In this document: positions 45,917-57,351 of the stretch, one piece after another
How positions within the stretch are numbered: the stretch's first letter is position 1
Layout of the letters: each line of letters begins with the position of its first letter
From: Bathynomus jamesi
Taxonomy: Eukaryota; Arthropoda; Malacostraca; Isopoda; Cirolanidae
Assembly (NCBI GenBank): GCA_023014485.1
Contig: JAJOZX010000087.1
Span: forward strand, 1,683,501 to 1,747,500
Direction of reading: 5' to 3'
DNA: 64,000 nt
The notes under the pieces: model-generated
Seen by the model: only the letters and a program-made list of their open reading frames with translations
Told to the model about the DNA's origin: nothing
The model's database searches: none
Made by a program: the position numbers and the translations under genes

Positions 45917-46164
45917 GGTTCTTTTGCATTATCCTCCCAACACTAATTTTTTTATATAATGTTGGTTTGGTTTTGGTTATGGTACTTTACTTTCCTTCCA
46001 TTATAAAAAAAATTAGTGTTGGGATTAGGTTAGGTTAGGTTAGGTTTCGTCAGGTTAGGTTAGGTTAGGTTAAAAACAGCCCGCCGCAAGTGTTTTGCTA
46101 ACGTACTTTATTTTCCCTCCATTATAAAAAAAAATTAGTGTTGGGAGGATAATGCAAAAGTACC
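45917..46164. repeat. Inverted repeat enclosing TTAGG telomere-type repeats
   Basis: Arms 45917-45954 and 46125-46164 (GCATTATCCTCCCAACACTA and complement). Between them is a second partial copy of the right arm (45993-46023) and two runs of four TTAGG units (46025-46072). TTAGG is the common arthropod telomere pentamer. Confidence 0.8.
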
Positions 46165-46582
46165 AAAAGATTTTTTGGAGATCAATAAAACCTTTCATCT
46201 TAGTACGTATAAAAAATCTTAAATTAACGTCAGACGAAGAATTTCAATGCAAATACTTTCCCGAAATTAATTTAGACAAATATCGCATATATTTTGCCGT
46301 ATCCTGTAAGGAAAGTCCATAAATTCAGCCTCTTTAACTAGATATGGTTAGAAAAGGTTTCACAAGGAATTCCCAATAGATTACACTTTTAAATTCTTAT
46401 AAACTATATACATTCATGTCGCATAAATATTACAGTCTAAACGGATATAAATTTCTTAAGCTGACGTAAAAAAAGATAAAAGTGTAATGGAAGGTATTTC
46501 TTTGTGCCTTCACCATATTTTAAAAGTGAAAATATTAAACAAAGCCACGTTTACACAATATGGAAAATTAGTTTATTTTAAA

Positions 46583-46583
<1 letters not shown>

Positions 46584-46642
<59 letters not shown>
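46584..46642. repeat. (TC)n microsatellite
   Basis: TC run with one CTATC break; the CR1-like 5' sequence begins immediately after. Confidence 0.95.
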
Positions 46643-46643
<1 letters not shown>

Positions 46644-47356
46644 ACTTCGGGAGGGCGGGTGAAGTCTGTTGCACAGTCCTGTCCCGTGGGTTACTAGGAC
46701 CCTATCCCATCCCTACTCTGTCCTTTTAGCTTAGGTTAAGGATGCTTTCCTCTGACTGTACTTTTTTCTTCTTTTTTTTCAGCTTTTTTCAGCCTTTTTT
46801 TCAGCTTACTATAAGGACCATACTGCTACCTCATGCATGGGAAGAGAGGCTTTGGAACCTCTATAAATAACGCCATTTAACGCTCGTAGGTCGTGAAAGA
46901 CTGGGATGGATGGGTCCCAGGTGTATGTATGGGTGCGATTAATAGAGTGTGGCTGGTGCCCCGTTAAGCCCATTCCTAACGCGTAATGGCCTGACCAGCC
47001 CCCTGCGACCGTTCTTTGGTGACCATTTGTTGGTATTTGGCTGTACTGCTCTTAGGTAAGAGAGCTTTAGTGCGCAGCTGGCTGCCAGGCCGGCTTCAAG
47101 TCTCGGGCGTAGCTGCTGGGTCTGGTGGGATATCTCTTGAACACTGGATTCCAAGAGTCTGGCCGTTTGTGAGTGGCTAATAAGACTTAGTAAGGGGCTG
47201 CATCTCGCTGTCGCTCCTGGCGGGAAATCTGTGACTCCTGCGTTGCGAGTGTTTGTCAGTTGGTAGCTGCGATACGTTTTGGGACTATCCGGCCCTGGGA
47301 AAACCCTCGGTCGGTGCGGCAGTAGCGAGAGATGTAGTCTTCTGGAAAGGATATAG

Positions 47357-47871
47357 GTGGATGCGGCTATATCAGTGGGTGACGGCTATAACCAGTGGGT
47401 GACGAACTTCAAAGAAGCTTGGTTCGAGAAGATCACCCACTCCAGCATGTGCCGTTTTTGTGAACTCATGCAGTTGTATGAGAAGCTAGAGGAGAGGGTC
47501 CGGTTGAGTCGTCCAGACCGGCTGTTGGAGGTGCGGCGGTCGCTGCCGTGGCTGGGCCCTCCACCCCGGAGCTTGTTCATAGGATAGACGCCCTGGAAAG
47601 GCGGGCCAGCGACGGACTGGACAGAGCTCGAGACAGGGGAGAAAGGGTAGAGGTGCAACCGGAGGCCACGCAGGTTTCACCTGGAGAAGTGCGAAATCAG
47701 AGTCGGGAATCGCCAGCGACCCACATGGAATGCGCGGAACCGCGACGCAAGGTGGAGGGAGGGGAGGAAACAAAGAAGGGGCCGATAAAGAAAATGGATG
47801 GGAAGGGGCCTACTGATGGTCTAAAGAAGCCGAAGGATGTAGCTGCCGGTCGGTGTGGGTCGGTACTGTAG
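47357..47871 (+). pseudogene. Likely CR1-type ORF1 fragment
   Basis: Frame 1 gives SSMCRFCELMQLYEKLEERV (a C-x2-C followed by a heptad-like stretch); after a frameshift near 47535 it continues as GPSTPELVHRIDALERRAS and a charged Lys/Glu/Pro tail. A C-x2-C element plus short coiled coil fits CR1 ORF1 N-termini, but I cannot show it. 46650-47356 looks like its 5' UTR (GC-richer, no ORF). Confidence 0.45.
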
Positions 47872-48003
47872 GTTTCTAAATATCGCTGCATTCTACTTTT
47901 TACAATTTTTTCAAAAACTTTGCTGAACACAGATAACACAGGCCTGCGAATGAGAACTTTGTAAGAGTTGTTTTTCTTACTAATAACTGATTTTATATAA
48001 CAC
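47872..48003 (-). pseudogene. LINE reverse transcriptase scrap
   Basis: Reads SVISKKNNSYKVLIRRPVLS then VFSKVFEKIVKSRMQRYLE, matching the RPISVLPVFSKVFEKIV block of LINE RTs. About 44 codons, no flanking domain. Confidence 0.65.
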
Positions 48004-48347
48004 AACTACGCTAATTTCGAATAAGGTGTCCATTTTTTTCTATCATGTAAGGATTTTCTTCAAACTGGAAGGGAAAAACAAAACAACATAAATAAATATT
48101 ATTTATTTCAATTTACATTCGGTACCTATTAGTAGTATCGGCGAAAAAGGAGAGAGTGCAATGCAATTCCAAATGTTGATCAATGTTGCAAAGGAAATGT
48201 TGCATAAGGTCAGGCAACAAGGAGAATGATGCAAGAGGTTATGCAACAAATCGAGGATGGGGATTTTGCAAGAGGTTACACAACAAGGGGTTATGCAACT
48301 TGGGGGCGGAGCTATCCCCCAAGTTGCAATGAACCTCCGCTGAGGGA

Positions 48348-49035
48348 GACCTCTTTGGGGGAGAAGGTGGGACGGCTTCACCCCCCAAAAGGGGTATACC
48401 TAACCTAAGAGAGAGAGAGAGAGAGAGAGAGAGGAGTGTTCGCTTGGCAGAAGCGAAGCGCATATTAAGACTTCACCCCAGCGCTTGCTGTCTTATAAGC
48501 CCCTAATCAGCCAGTTGGCTTAACTGGCTGAGTTACCAGATTCTGCTATTTATTTAATTAAAGCATATATTCTGGCTTAATCCGCCAGTTGGCTTAATCA
48601 GCCAGTTGGCACAGTGTATACAACGTTTGGACAAATGCACCTACACCCCCGCCTATACGCCCATAAAATATCACACACACACACACACACAACTATAGGC
48701 GCGATAATATGCGCCGATATCGAGACCCGCTGATGGCGCGCCCTTCAACGGTTGGTAGATAAATGGGAAACCAGGGTAGTCTAATGGCTAAGACGCTGGG
48801 CTGCTGCATTCTCCGTAAACTGTAGGTCTAAGGTGGAGTGTAAACATCTTTCCACGATTGGTAGATAAATGTGTAACCAAGGTATCCTAGTGGGGATACC
48901 GTTAAACTGTATTGCAAGACGCGGTCATGTTGTTTATCTGCTTGTTTATTTCCCTCTCTCTCTCTCTTAGGTTAGGTATACCCCTTTGGGGGTGAGGCCG
49001 TCCCATCTTCTCCCAAAAGATCTCTCTCTCTCTCT
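48348..49035. repeat. Inverted repeat pair joined to (GA)n/(TC)n
   Basis: 48348-48432 (GGGGTATACCTAACCTAAGA then (GA)n) is inverted at 48957-49035. The interior includes a perfect CAACTTGGGGG / CCCCCAAGTTG hairpin near 48296-48327 just outside the left arm and a (CA)n at 48673-48690. Confidence 0.75.
48770..48840 (+). mobile_element. tRNA-like SINE head (weak)
   Basis: GGGTAGTCTAATGGCTAAGA, then CGCTGGGCTGCTGCATTC, resembles the 5' half of a tRNA with an A box (TGGCTAAGACG). The expected B box is only weakly matched by AGGTCTAAGGT. The 3' portion TAGGTCTAAGGTGGAGTG is the start of the tandem unit that follows. Confidence 0.35.
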
Positions 49036-49219
49036 CTCTTATATATATATATATATATATTTCCCCGTTAAAGAGTAGGTCTAAGGTGGAGTGTAAACAT
49101 CTTTCCACGGTTGGTAGATAAACGGGAAACCAGGAGATCCAGTTAAACTGTATTGCAACACACAATCATGTTGTTTATCTGTTTGTTTATTTCCCTCTCT
49201 CTCTCTCTCTCTCTCTCTC

Positions 49220-49269
<50 letters not shown>

Positions 49270-49454
49270 ATATATTTTTTTTTTCCTCCCGTTAAAAAGT
49301 AGGTCTAAGGTGGAATGTAAACATCCTTCCACGGTTGGTAGATAAATGAGCAACCAGGGGATCCCGTTAAACTGTACAGTATTGCAACACTCGATCATGT
49401 TGTTTATATGTTTGTTTATTTCCCTCTCTCTCTCGCGCGCTCTCTCTCTCTCTC

Positions 49455-49513
<59 letters not shown>

Positions 49514-49545
49514 CTAAAACAATAGGTCTAAGATGGAGTGTAAAG
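48827..49545 (+). repeat. Tandem array of about 225-250 bp units with built-in microsatellites
   Basis: Units start TAGGTCTAAGGTGGAGTGTAA at 48827, 49076, 49300 and (partial) 49523. Each holds TTCCACGGTTGGTAGATAAA, ATCATGTTGTTTAT, a (TC)n and a (TA)n. Unit 1 also carries the inverted-repeat arm at 48957-49035. The partial last unit ends with GCTTGACCTTCGCC, shared with the long TIRs at 58115 and 62640. Confidence 0.85.
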
Positions 49546-50463
49546 CTTGACCTTCGCCAAAATGAACAATTCGGGCTGAAGTCATCGAAAGCAAAGGTGA
49601 GCCTATATATGGACAATTCCGGGAAAAAGTTCATCTAATAAATTCTGAAAATTGGTAAAAGAAATGTAAACAAAATTTATAATCACGTCAAATTGCATTA
49701 ATTAACTCTCTCTCAGGCTAACTTGAATTGGAAATTACGGGCTTTTTCACCTGTAACTTCTGCAAATTAAAACAGGACAAATGGTACACATACAATTAAA
49801 ATGTGCAGCAAAAATGAATAAATATAAATAAATATAATGAAGGAGGGAAATGAAGAGAAGGTGAAAGCGATAGAAGCAAAACCTTACTTAAACTTTTTCT
49901 AATTAAACGATGTAAATAGCTGGACAAAAGGACATATATATTTATGGAAAAAAAAAATATATATATACAATTATATTAAACATCGTTCTGAAAATTGGGG
50001 AGTGAAATGGTGACAGTTTGGTTGAGCGATAGATAATATCGATTAAAAATTCCAAGAAATTAATTTCTTTCTGCACAAGTTTTATTGTTTCGAGGCATAG
50101 ACATCATAAAGCTTAAACTTCACGCGCAATTGAGAATTCAATTTGGCGTTTCTCTCAAACACATGCGATTTGTACCCAAATTCTGAATATATCTTCGAAT
50201 ATCACGAAAACCCTTCCTTTTCCGACAGTCGAGGATATACAGGTGAGGTCCTATTACCCAAGTATATGATGCGGTAGGTGAGCGGAATAAGACGGTTTAC
50301 CGAGTATAACGAAAGCCTCTTGTGAAAATAATATTCATTACTTACTACAGAAATTACTAATTAGTACAAAAAGCACACACACAACAATTATATAAACAGA
50401 AACAATTCCCTCCAACGTTTAAAAGGAAGATTAGTTTACACGGCGCATGCCATCACCGGTTCT
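49546..50463. other. Unassigned AT-rich region with one dispersed repeat
   Basis: 50060-50190 is a diverged copy of 56700-56880 (shared ATCATAAAG, CAATTGA, CGTTTCTCTCAA, TTGTACCC). Nothing else recognised. Confidence 0.5.
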
Positions 50464-50464
50464 C

Positions 50465-50545
50465 GAACCCTGGTGGAGAGCAACTCCCTCCTCCACCAAA
50501 CCATGCCTAGAGGCGTGGCCCCAACTTGACCTTCATGTGAAGAGA
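50465..50545 (+). mobile_element. Fragment of CR1-like LINE 3' end
   Basis: GGTGGAGAGCAACTCCCTCC, CACCAAACCATGCCTAGAGG and CGTGGCCCCAACTTGACCTT mirror the end of the LINE at 8748-8850 (reverse strand). 50546-50815 after it is unassigned. Confidence 0.7.
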
Positions 50546-50807
50546 GACACTAGCAAGTACGAGTTGTTCTTCATCACGTATTTCAGCGAAACTCTTATTA
50601 TTGTACACACACGTACGTACAGCCGTCAGTCTGTTTAAAAGACGGCCGGTTGATATAATTAATTAATAATGTCGTTTACAACCAAAAGAACTAAATAAAA
50701 CATCGTTACATCATTCTGTTTATTTAGACGATTTATTGGAATTAATTTCATAAAATATACATTCGATAATATAAGAAATACAAACGAGGAATATATACAT
50801 TAAAAAT

Positions 50808-50863
<56 letters not shown>

Positions 50864-50868
<5 letters not shown>

Positions 50869-51725
50869 AAAAGTTTTTCCACAGGAAAATAAATTTATGT
50901 TAAAATTTAAAGATATCATTGTTTGTATAAATTAAAATATTAATCCTTTAAAAGATATTGTTCTGTTCATATAAATTAAAATATTATTCCGTTAAATTTT
51001 TAATATTGTGTAAAGTGTCTCAATGCCAGTGGAAAGCTTGGCATCCTTTTTCTTCTTCACCCTAACGAAAACAGTGTTGTCACGTCTATAATCTTAAACA
51101 GAGATTCCTAATTTCTAAATGTTCTTTTCGATTATTATATATCACATAAAAGAGTTAAGTGTAAAACTACAATTATATAAATTCTTCTGCTAATATCCAA
51201 TTATAGAAATTCTTTTGCGAATATCACTATTTGAGTAGGATTTTGCAAGTTTAATAATCTTTTGTAAAACGAGGCACCATTGGAATTTTTCCAGAGCAGA
51301 GTGGAGAGAGTCCCGCCTCGGCCTTCGGGCAGGGAGGCAGTGAGTGTTTCGCGATTGGGCCAGCCGATTCGGCTGGGCCTCTTAGCTTTTTGATGTAAGC
51401 ATTTGTTCGTTAATAACTCTCTAAACAAGTGTAGTGAAAAGGATTTGATTTTTTTAATGACTGTGTATTGTAAAAGAAATCTAGTAGTTTAAAAGTGATT
51501 TTCTCCCTTGTGAAAATAAAGGACTGACATAAGGAAAACTCGTAATTTATATCCTTTTGAGAAAGGCACTCTATTCTCTCAACGGACTGAGGGACAGGAC
51601 GCAATTGGGCAAAAGGTATAAAGTATTTTCTCAGAATCTCGCAGTCGGATAAATTAAACTTAATAAACTCTCATTGTCGATATTAAAGAGAATACGGTTA
51701 AAGAATGTCATTGTCATACCCGACA
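50864..51725 (+). repeat. 5' LTR-like repeat
   Basis: 862 bp. Begins with a palindromic TGTGGA...TCCACA, contains two 29 bp AATTATA-type units near 51170-51220, a GC-rich island (51310-51385) and a TATAAAG box near 51620. The first 660 bp match the 3' copy closely; the last 200 bp are diverged. Confidence 0.6.
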
Positions 51726-51924
51726 CTGGCAGACCTATACCAGGATTAAAAGAAGAAACATTTCATCGGCCATCTTGTTTTCTTCCGACACCGTCACTCG
51801 AATCTTTGTAAGTCAGAAACTCCGTTACAAGAAAGTCAGCTGGGAATCACGCACTTGTTTAGAAGAGAGGACCGTGACGAAAATTATTATTGGGCACGCA
51901 GAGAGACGAATTTAATTTCTTTGG

Positions 51925-52190
51925 AAACGTCATATGCGACGCATAGCATTGATGTAAATTTCCACAACGAAGAGTGGAAGAATTTTCGAAATTGGAGAAG
52001 ATTTTCAAAGACTTTGATCGTCAACGAAAAACGGACGAACCGCATTGGAATTGATTAGGAAAATTGGACGTCATATGCGACGCATAGCATTGACGTAAAT
52101 TCCCACAACGAAGAGTGGAAGAATTTTCGAAATTGGAAAAGATTTTGAAAGCCTTTAATCGTCAACGAGAAACGTTCTTCAAGGAAGGAA
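51925..52190 (+). repeat. Internal tandem duplication
   Basis: Two units of about 140 bp (GTCATATGCGACGCATAGCA at 51930 and 52070, ending GATCGTCAACGA / AATCGTCAACGA) just inside the 5' repeat. Confidence 0.85.
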
Positions 52191-53348
52191 TTTGAGAGTG
52201 TGGAGGTCAGGCAGGCGTGTTCGATTCTGTAAGCGCATCTCATTCGGACACGGCTTCACATTTCTGGATCGCGGAGAGTCGAACGCATTTGACTGTCCCC
52301 GCAACGAAGGGTGAAAGGACACGAAAAAAAAGGCTCTTTCAAGACGGAATAAAAAGAAATCAGTTTGCTTTTGACAAGTAAAGTTAACATAAAAATCAAT
52401 AAATAAACAAAAAAAAAAGAAAAAGTGTATCCCAGTTTAACGCATTGGTTTGAAAAGAATTTTTTAAACTTTTTTATTATTATTCTTTCTTGTGGTTGAA
52501 AATAGAAATTGAGTAAGGAAAAAAAAAAGAAGTGTATCCCAGTATTAACGTATAGGGTTGAAAATTTGTTTTTCATTATTATTCTTCTTTTGTTGTTAGA
52601 AGATTTGTGTTTTTTTTGCATGCAGTGTTTTACGTGTATAAATAAATTACAATATATGTATATTGTTCGTAAACGGTAGGGTTCGTTGTGATTGTAAAAC
52701 GATTTTTTTCTCTTGCAGTATTTTGTGTGTGTATATATATATATTATATATAATATATGTGTGTGTGTCTATGTGTATACATATATGTGTGTGTGTGTGT
52801 GTGGATATGTGAACTATATTTGTTGTTTTAAACAATTTAATTCTTCGTTGGTGAGTTAAAAACGATTTTTTTGTTTGTTTGTGTTTACAATCCACTTAAT
52901 TCAATTTTTCTTTCTTTTTTGGTTTTGTGGTGAGAGGGAAAAATTGAAAGGTTTGTGTTTTTTTGCATGCATTATTTGTGTATTTAAATATATAGATAGG
53001 GAATTATATATATTTTTGTTTGTAACGAAACGGTTACTGCAAAGTACTGTATATGGTAATTTATGGAATTTGAGAGGAAAAAAAAGGATTTTAAAGTGAA
53101 TATTTAATTTTTTTTTAATTTGAATTGTTTCTCGTATTGTTTTAACAGAAAACGGAATTTTGGATTTGAGTTTCATTTTAGTGGACTCTTAAATTAATTG
53201 TACCTAACTGGTCGTATGATATCGTTCGTGCGTACGTTTGTTTGTTGACTCGTTTCGTGCACGAATTTTGCGTTGGAGCGCGAATAGTTTTGTCTTTTTT
53301 TTTTGCTTTTTTTGGTTTAAATTAGGATGAATTCGTACATTTCGAGTA

Positions 53349-53789
53349 ATGTGTCGTAATCGACAGGCAAGTTTTTCATCTTCGCGAAGATTCGGATGGT
53401 TACTCACTTCTTACACGATGAAGACGGAAGCGCTCTATGAAGAAACTGGCCCAGACATCACGAGGGAAGTTCTCAATGAGGGCAATTTTCCGGGGGAAGT
53501 GGTCTGTGATGAGATCGTCCCAGATGAAGTCCCTAATCACGCAACTTCTGCTCATACTTGGAAGAGTAGTGAGCATTGCGCGGATTTTTCGAGGGATCCC
53601 CCTTCTGCAAATTTACGTGAGGTCACGGAGAACTCGCCTATGTCCTTCGGACATGATGCAAGCTCGGCTGATGACCTCGACGAATTCGGGAAAAGAAAAT
53701 TGCCACTCTTTCTCTTCCCACCAAAGAGTGTTGCATTTTTGCATCGCTCTACAGGACAACGTTCATTCGATTCTGTTCTTTCTAATTAG
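53349..53789 (+). CDS. Hypothetical ORF in the LTR-flanked element
   Basis: 146 codons, acidic, Ser/Asp/Glu-rich, e.g. EALYEETGPDITREVLNEG and SFGHDASSADDLDEFGK. No domain recognised, no signal peptide or membrane segment obvious. It is the longest frame between the two repeats; the start could be the ATG at 53349 or the one at 53418 (MKTEALYEE). Might be a captured or chance ORF. Confidence 0.3.
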   Translation: MCRNRQASFSSSRRFGWLLTSYTMKTEALYEETGPDITREVLNEGNFPGEVVCDEIVPDEVPNHATSAHTWKSSEHCADFSRDPPSANLREVTENSPMSFGHDASSADDLDEFGKRKLPLFLFPPKSVAFLHRSTGQRSFDSVLSN

Positions 53790-54565
53790 AAGGTTTGGAA
53801 ATCGAAACTGGAGCCATCTGTCACTTTGATTTCACTCCAAAAGGACCGAATACACGAAACGAAAAACAGTAATCATAACGTCGGTTTACCCCATTTACAA
53901 ATTGTTTTTTTACCGTATTTCCAGTTCAAGTGCTACCACCACACATACTACATATACCTGTTTAGGCGATACCCGTGCATTCATGCCCTACATACTAAAT
54001 TATTGAAATACGCTCGAGACGTGGAATGATTGATGTCGGAGGCAATTAGCCACCAACGCTTAAATCCAGAAACTTGAGCAATGTCCACACACAACCTTTG
54101 AAATTTTATACCTTCCAAGCTATAGAGTTTAGTCAATTCCAAAGTTCTAAAAAGCTTTCAAAACGACAATATCCGTTCTAAACCTTGCAGAAGTCGTATC
54201 AATTTCACTTAAGTACTTTGTCCAATAGTTCATGGAAATTCATTTCTCTAAATTTTTGTTCTATTAAAGTTCGATAAGAAAATCGCGTATGATTTAAAAG
54301 TGTATGCACACGGTGAACTTAGACCATTGTAAAAAAGTGGACCCAAATAAACTAGACTCCAAGTGCTCAAGGACACACAAGTGACCGTTAATTATAAGTG
54401 TTCATTAGTGCATAAATATCAATTTTAATGTAAAATTTAACTGATAAGTAGGGTGGATTAAGTACTACGTAGATGTATTTTGTTTAACTATTTCTTTTAT
54501 CTTTATGTAAGATTATATCCAACTACTTCTTGAATAATATCTTTGTCTTGATAAAACCCTACATC

Positions 54566-55117
54566 CAATGGTGTAGTGCTAAATAAAAAAGTGAGGGAAC
54601 GCATTTTGAAAGTGTTACTCAGATGCGGGGGGGGACAATGGCGAGCGCGGCGAGCCCATACAGCTGGGGGTTCGGGGGCACTGTAAGCCCCCCGGGAAAT
54701 CTTTTGAAATCTGACCAATTTCAGGGATATTTTGAGGTCATTTGCACTGGATATTAGGATATATTCCAAGGTTGAAGATGCAGTATTTCCAGTGTCATTA
54801 GATATACGACATCCAGTACGATCAATAAAAATAGCTAACAACTGGAATGATTAACTAAAAAAAAGTTAACAACTGGTACGCCGTGGTGACTGTTTCACCA
54901 GATCTTTATAGGCTAGCATTGCCTCAGTCGAAGCTAAAAGAAATGAAGCAGTTAATGATTCTTTCTCATATTTCTTCTAGGGGTGGGAATTAAAATTTCA
55001 TGACGTTAGAGATTTGTAAGTTCGGATTTATTTGAAATAATGAGGGAACGCCGTTCCGTCTACCAAAAAAAGTAAGGGAACGCCGTTCCCACGCGTTCCC
55101 ACAGCACTACACCACTG
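54566..55117. mobile_element. 552 bp hAT MITE with 8 bp duplication
   Basis: CCTACATC at 54558-54565 and 55118-55125. Ends CAATGGTGTAGTGCTAAATA and, reverse complemented, CAGTGGTGTAGTGCTGTGGG. Both ends carry the AAAAAGTGAGGGAACG / AAAGTAAGGGAACG block. Inserted just left of the purine tract of the LTR-like element. Confidence 0.9.
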
Positions 55118-55178
55118 CCTACATCCAACTACTTTTGTTTGAGAGGATTTTTCAAACTAACCCCCGAGTACGAACTCT

Positions 55179-55191
55179 GGGAGGGGAGCCA
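55179..55191 (+). promoter_or_regulatory. Candidate polypurine tract
   Basis: GGGAGGGGAGCCA directly before TGTGG of the downstream repeat, the position where plus-strand synthesis is primed in LTR elements. Confidence 0.5.
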
Positions 55192-56186
55192 TGTGGAGAA
55201 GTGTTTCCACAGGAAAATAAATTTATGTTAAAATTTAAAGATATCATTCTGTTTGTATAAATTAAAATATTAATCCTTTAAAAGATATTGTTCTGTTCAT
55301 ATAAATGAAAATATGATTCCGTTAAATTTTTAATATTGTATAAAGTGTCTCACTGCCAGTGGAAAGCTTGGCATCCTTTTTCTTCTTCACCCTAACGAAA
55401 ACAGTGTTGTCACGTCTATAATCTTAAACAGAGATTCCTAAATTCTAAATGTTCTTTTCGATTATTATAAATCACATAAAAGAGTTAAGTGTAAAACTAC
55501 AATTATATAAATTCTTTTGCTAATATCCAATTATATAAATTCTTTCGCTAATATCCAATTATATAAATTCTTTTGCTAATATCCAATTATATAAATTCTT
55601 TTGCTAATATCCAATTATATAAATTCTTTTGCGAATATCACTATTTGAGTAGGATTTTGCAAGTTTAATAATCCTTTGTAAACCGTGGCACCATGGGAAT
55701 TTCTCCAGGGCAGAGTGGAAAGAGTCCCGCCTCGGCCTTCGGGCAGGGAGGCAGTGAGTGTTTCACGATTGGGCCAGCCGGTTCGGCTGGGCCTCTTAGC
55801 TTTTTGATGTAAGCATTTGTTCGTTAATAATTCTCTAAACAAGTGTAGTGAAAAGAATTTGATTTTTTTAATGACTGTGCATTGTAAAAAAAATCTAGTA
55901 TTTTAAAAGTGTTTCCAAACCTTGGAAATAAAGGCTAACAAAAGAAAAACTCGTCATTTTATATCCTTCAACGAGAGAAGTATTCCACTCCCACAACGGA
56001 CGGAGGGAGGAGACGCCATTGAGCGAAGGTATAAATTGTTTTTTTCCGTAACTCGCAGTCAGATTAAGTACGTACGAAGAGAAGAACCGTGGACGTCAGC
56101 GGTATAAACTTCGTTGTTGAGGCGAGGAAGCGACATACTGAGAATATTAAACAGAAGCATTAAAGAGAAACACTATGCACCCCCCG

Positions 56187-56189
<3 letters not shown>
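55192..56189 (+). repeat. 3' LTR-like repeat
   Basis: 998 bp. Close match to 50864-51725, but with five rather than two copies of the 29 bp unit (55500-55635) and a diverged last third; TATAAAT near 56024 parallels the TATA box of the other copy. Ends CCCCCCGACA, running into (CA)n. Confidence 0.6.
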
Positions 56190-56219
<30 letters not shown>

Positions 56220-57350
56220 ATATATATATATACAACTAGTAAATCTTTGAGAGCTCACACACCACGCATCGAAGACAAAAAGGAGAAATATTGATTACGA
56301 CTCTCTCAGCGTTTCAATAGAAAAAAGAACCGAGCTTCAAGAGTCAGGCCAGAGACTAGCCATTAATTGTACACGGTTTTGCCAATTAATAAATCAAAAA
56401 CACATCGCCAGAATCATAGCTACATAATCAATTTACATTTTATCAGCACCGAAATCGAAATTTTAATTTAATTGTTACTCCTACTTTTTCTATTTCGATT
56501 TTCTTTACGAACTTCCGTTCTCTGAAGCTATCAATTAAGGAGTAACTAATAAAAATAATTTTTAATAATTTCATGGTTTCATAATTTTCTTTCATTCATT
56601 CTTATTGACGAAATGTGTGTATCCAGCCTTCGGGTAAAAGTCTGTTGTAACATAAACAAATTTTGTTGTCGAAAGACATCAACGGAATTATAATAGCGAT
56701 AATAAACTTCTTTTCGCTGGAGTTTTATTGATTCGGACGTAGATATCATAAAGATTAACCTATCATGTTTATGAAGCGACCAAGTTTCATGGGCAATTGA
56801 CTCTCAGCTTATCGTTTCTCTCAAGCATGTGTGAATTGTACCCGAACATAATTTTTCAAAACTATATTCCAGTTCGGACGTCTCAATCTCGCTATCTATT
56901 TCTCCACCCTCCCTTTCTGGAAGAAACCTGTGCAATGGGGCAATCATTCTTTGATTAGAGAGCCCACAGATTTTCAGTCACTAGAACAATTATTAACTAT
57001 ATTTAAAATCAATCTCACATTTTCGCTTTCATCATTTTCACGCATAATTTTCAAAAGGAGAAGAGAGCGGGGGTAAACCAGTACCTTTAGTTTGATTGGG
57101 GATAAAAACTATATTCCGATACTGATAAATTTATCTGATTGATAAAGCACATTAAAAATAATGCGTCATAGCCGAAGTGAGTAGGCGCTCACTGCTACAC
57201 ATAAGCTGAGAATATACGCTATTCACTGCTAATTACGAATTATAGAATAGCATCTAGCATTCTTTTCTATAAAAATTAACAGTTAATTAGCTTTGAAATG
57301 GAGGGAATAGCAAATTTGATTGTCAAACGCGAATATTTTTATCCTATCCA
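56190..57350. other. Microsatellites and unassigned sequence
   Basis: (CA)n/(TA)n at 56190-56235, then AT-rich sequence without ORFs; 56700-56880 is the diverged partner of 50060-50190. Confidence 0.5.
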
Positions 57351-57351
57351 T

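Larger units (their letters stand above)
50864..56189 (+). mobile_element. LTR-flanked retroelement without recognisable gag-pol
   Basis: Two direct repeats (50864-51725 and 55192-56189) start TGTGGA and end CGACA. A purine-rich tract GGGAGGGGAGCCA (55179-55191) abuts the downstream copy; TGGCAGACC begins one base after the upstream copy, in primer-binding-site position. (TG)n and (TA)n lie left, (CA)n and (TA)n right. The internal 3.47 kb, including a 552 bp hAT insertion, has only one ORF over 140 codons and no RT, protease or integrase motifs. Confidence 0.55.

Noticed and set aside
51201..51428. 75-codon antisense ORF conserved in both LTR-like repeats (also 55615-55842)
   Set aside because: Differences between the two copies are mostly amino-acid changing, with no sign of selection; explained by recent repeat similarity.
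50060..56880. Simple segmental tandem duplication explaining both repeat pairs
   Set aside because: The spacing of the two pairs differs (about 4.3 and 6.6 kb), so one duplication cannot account for both.
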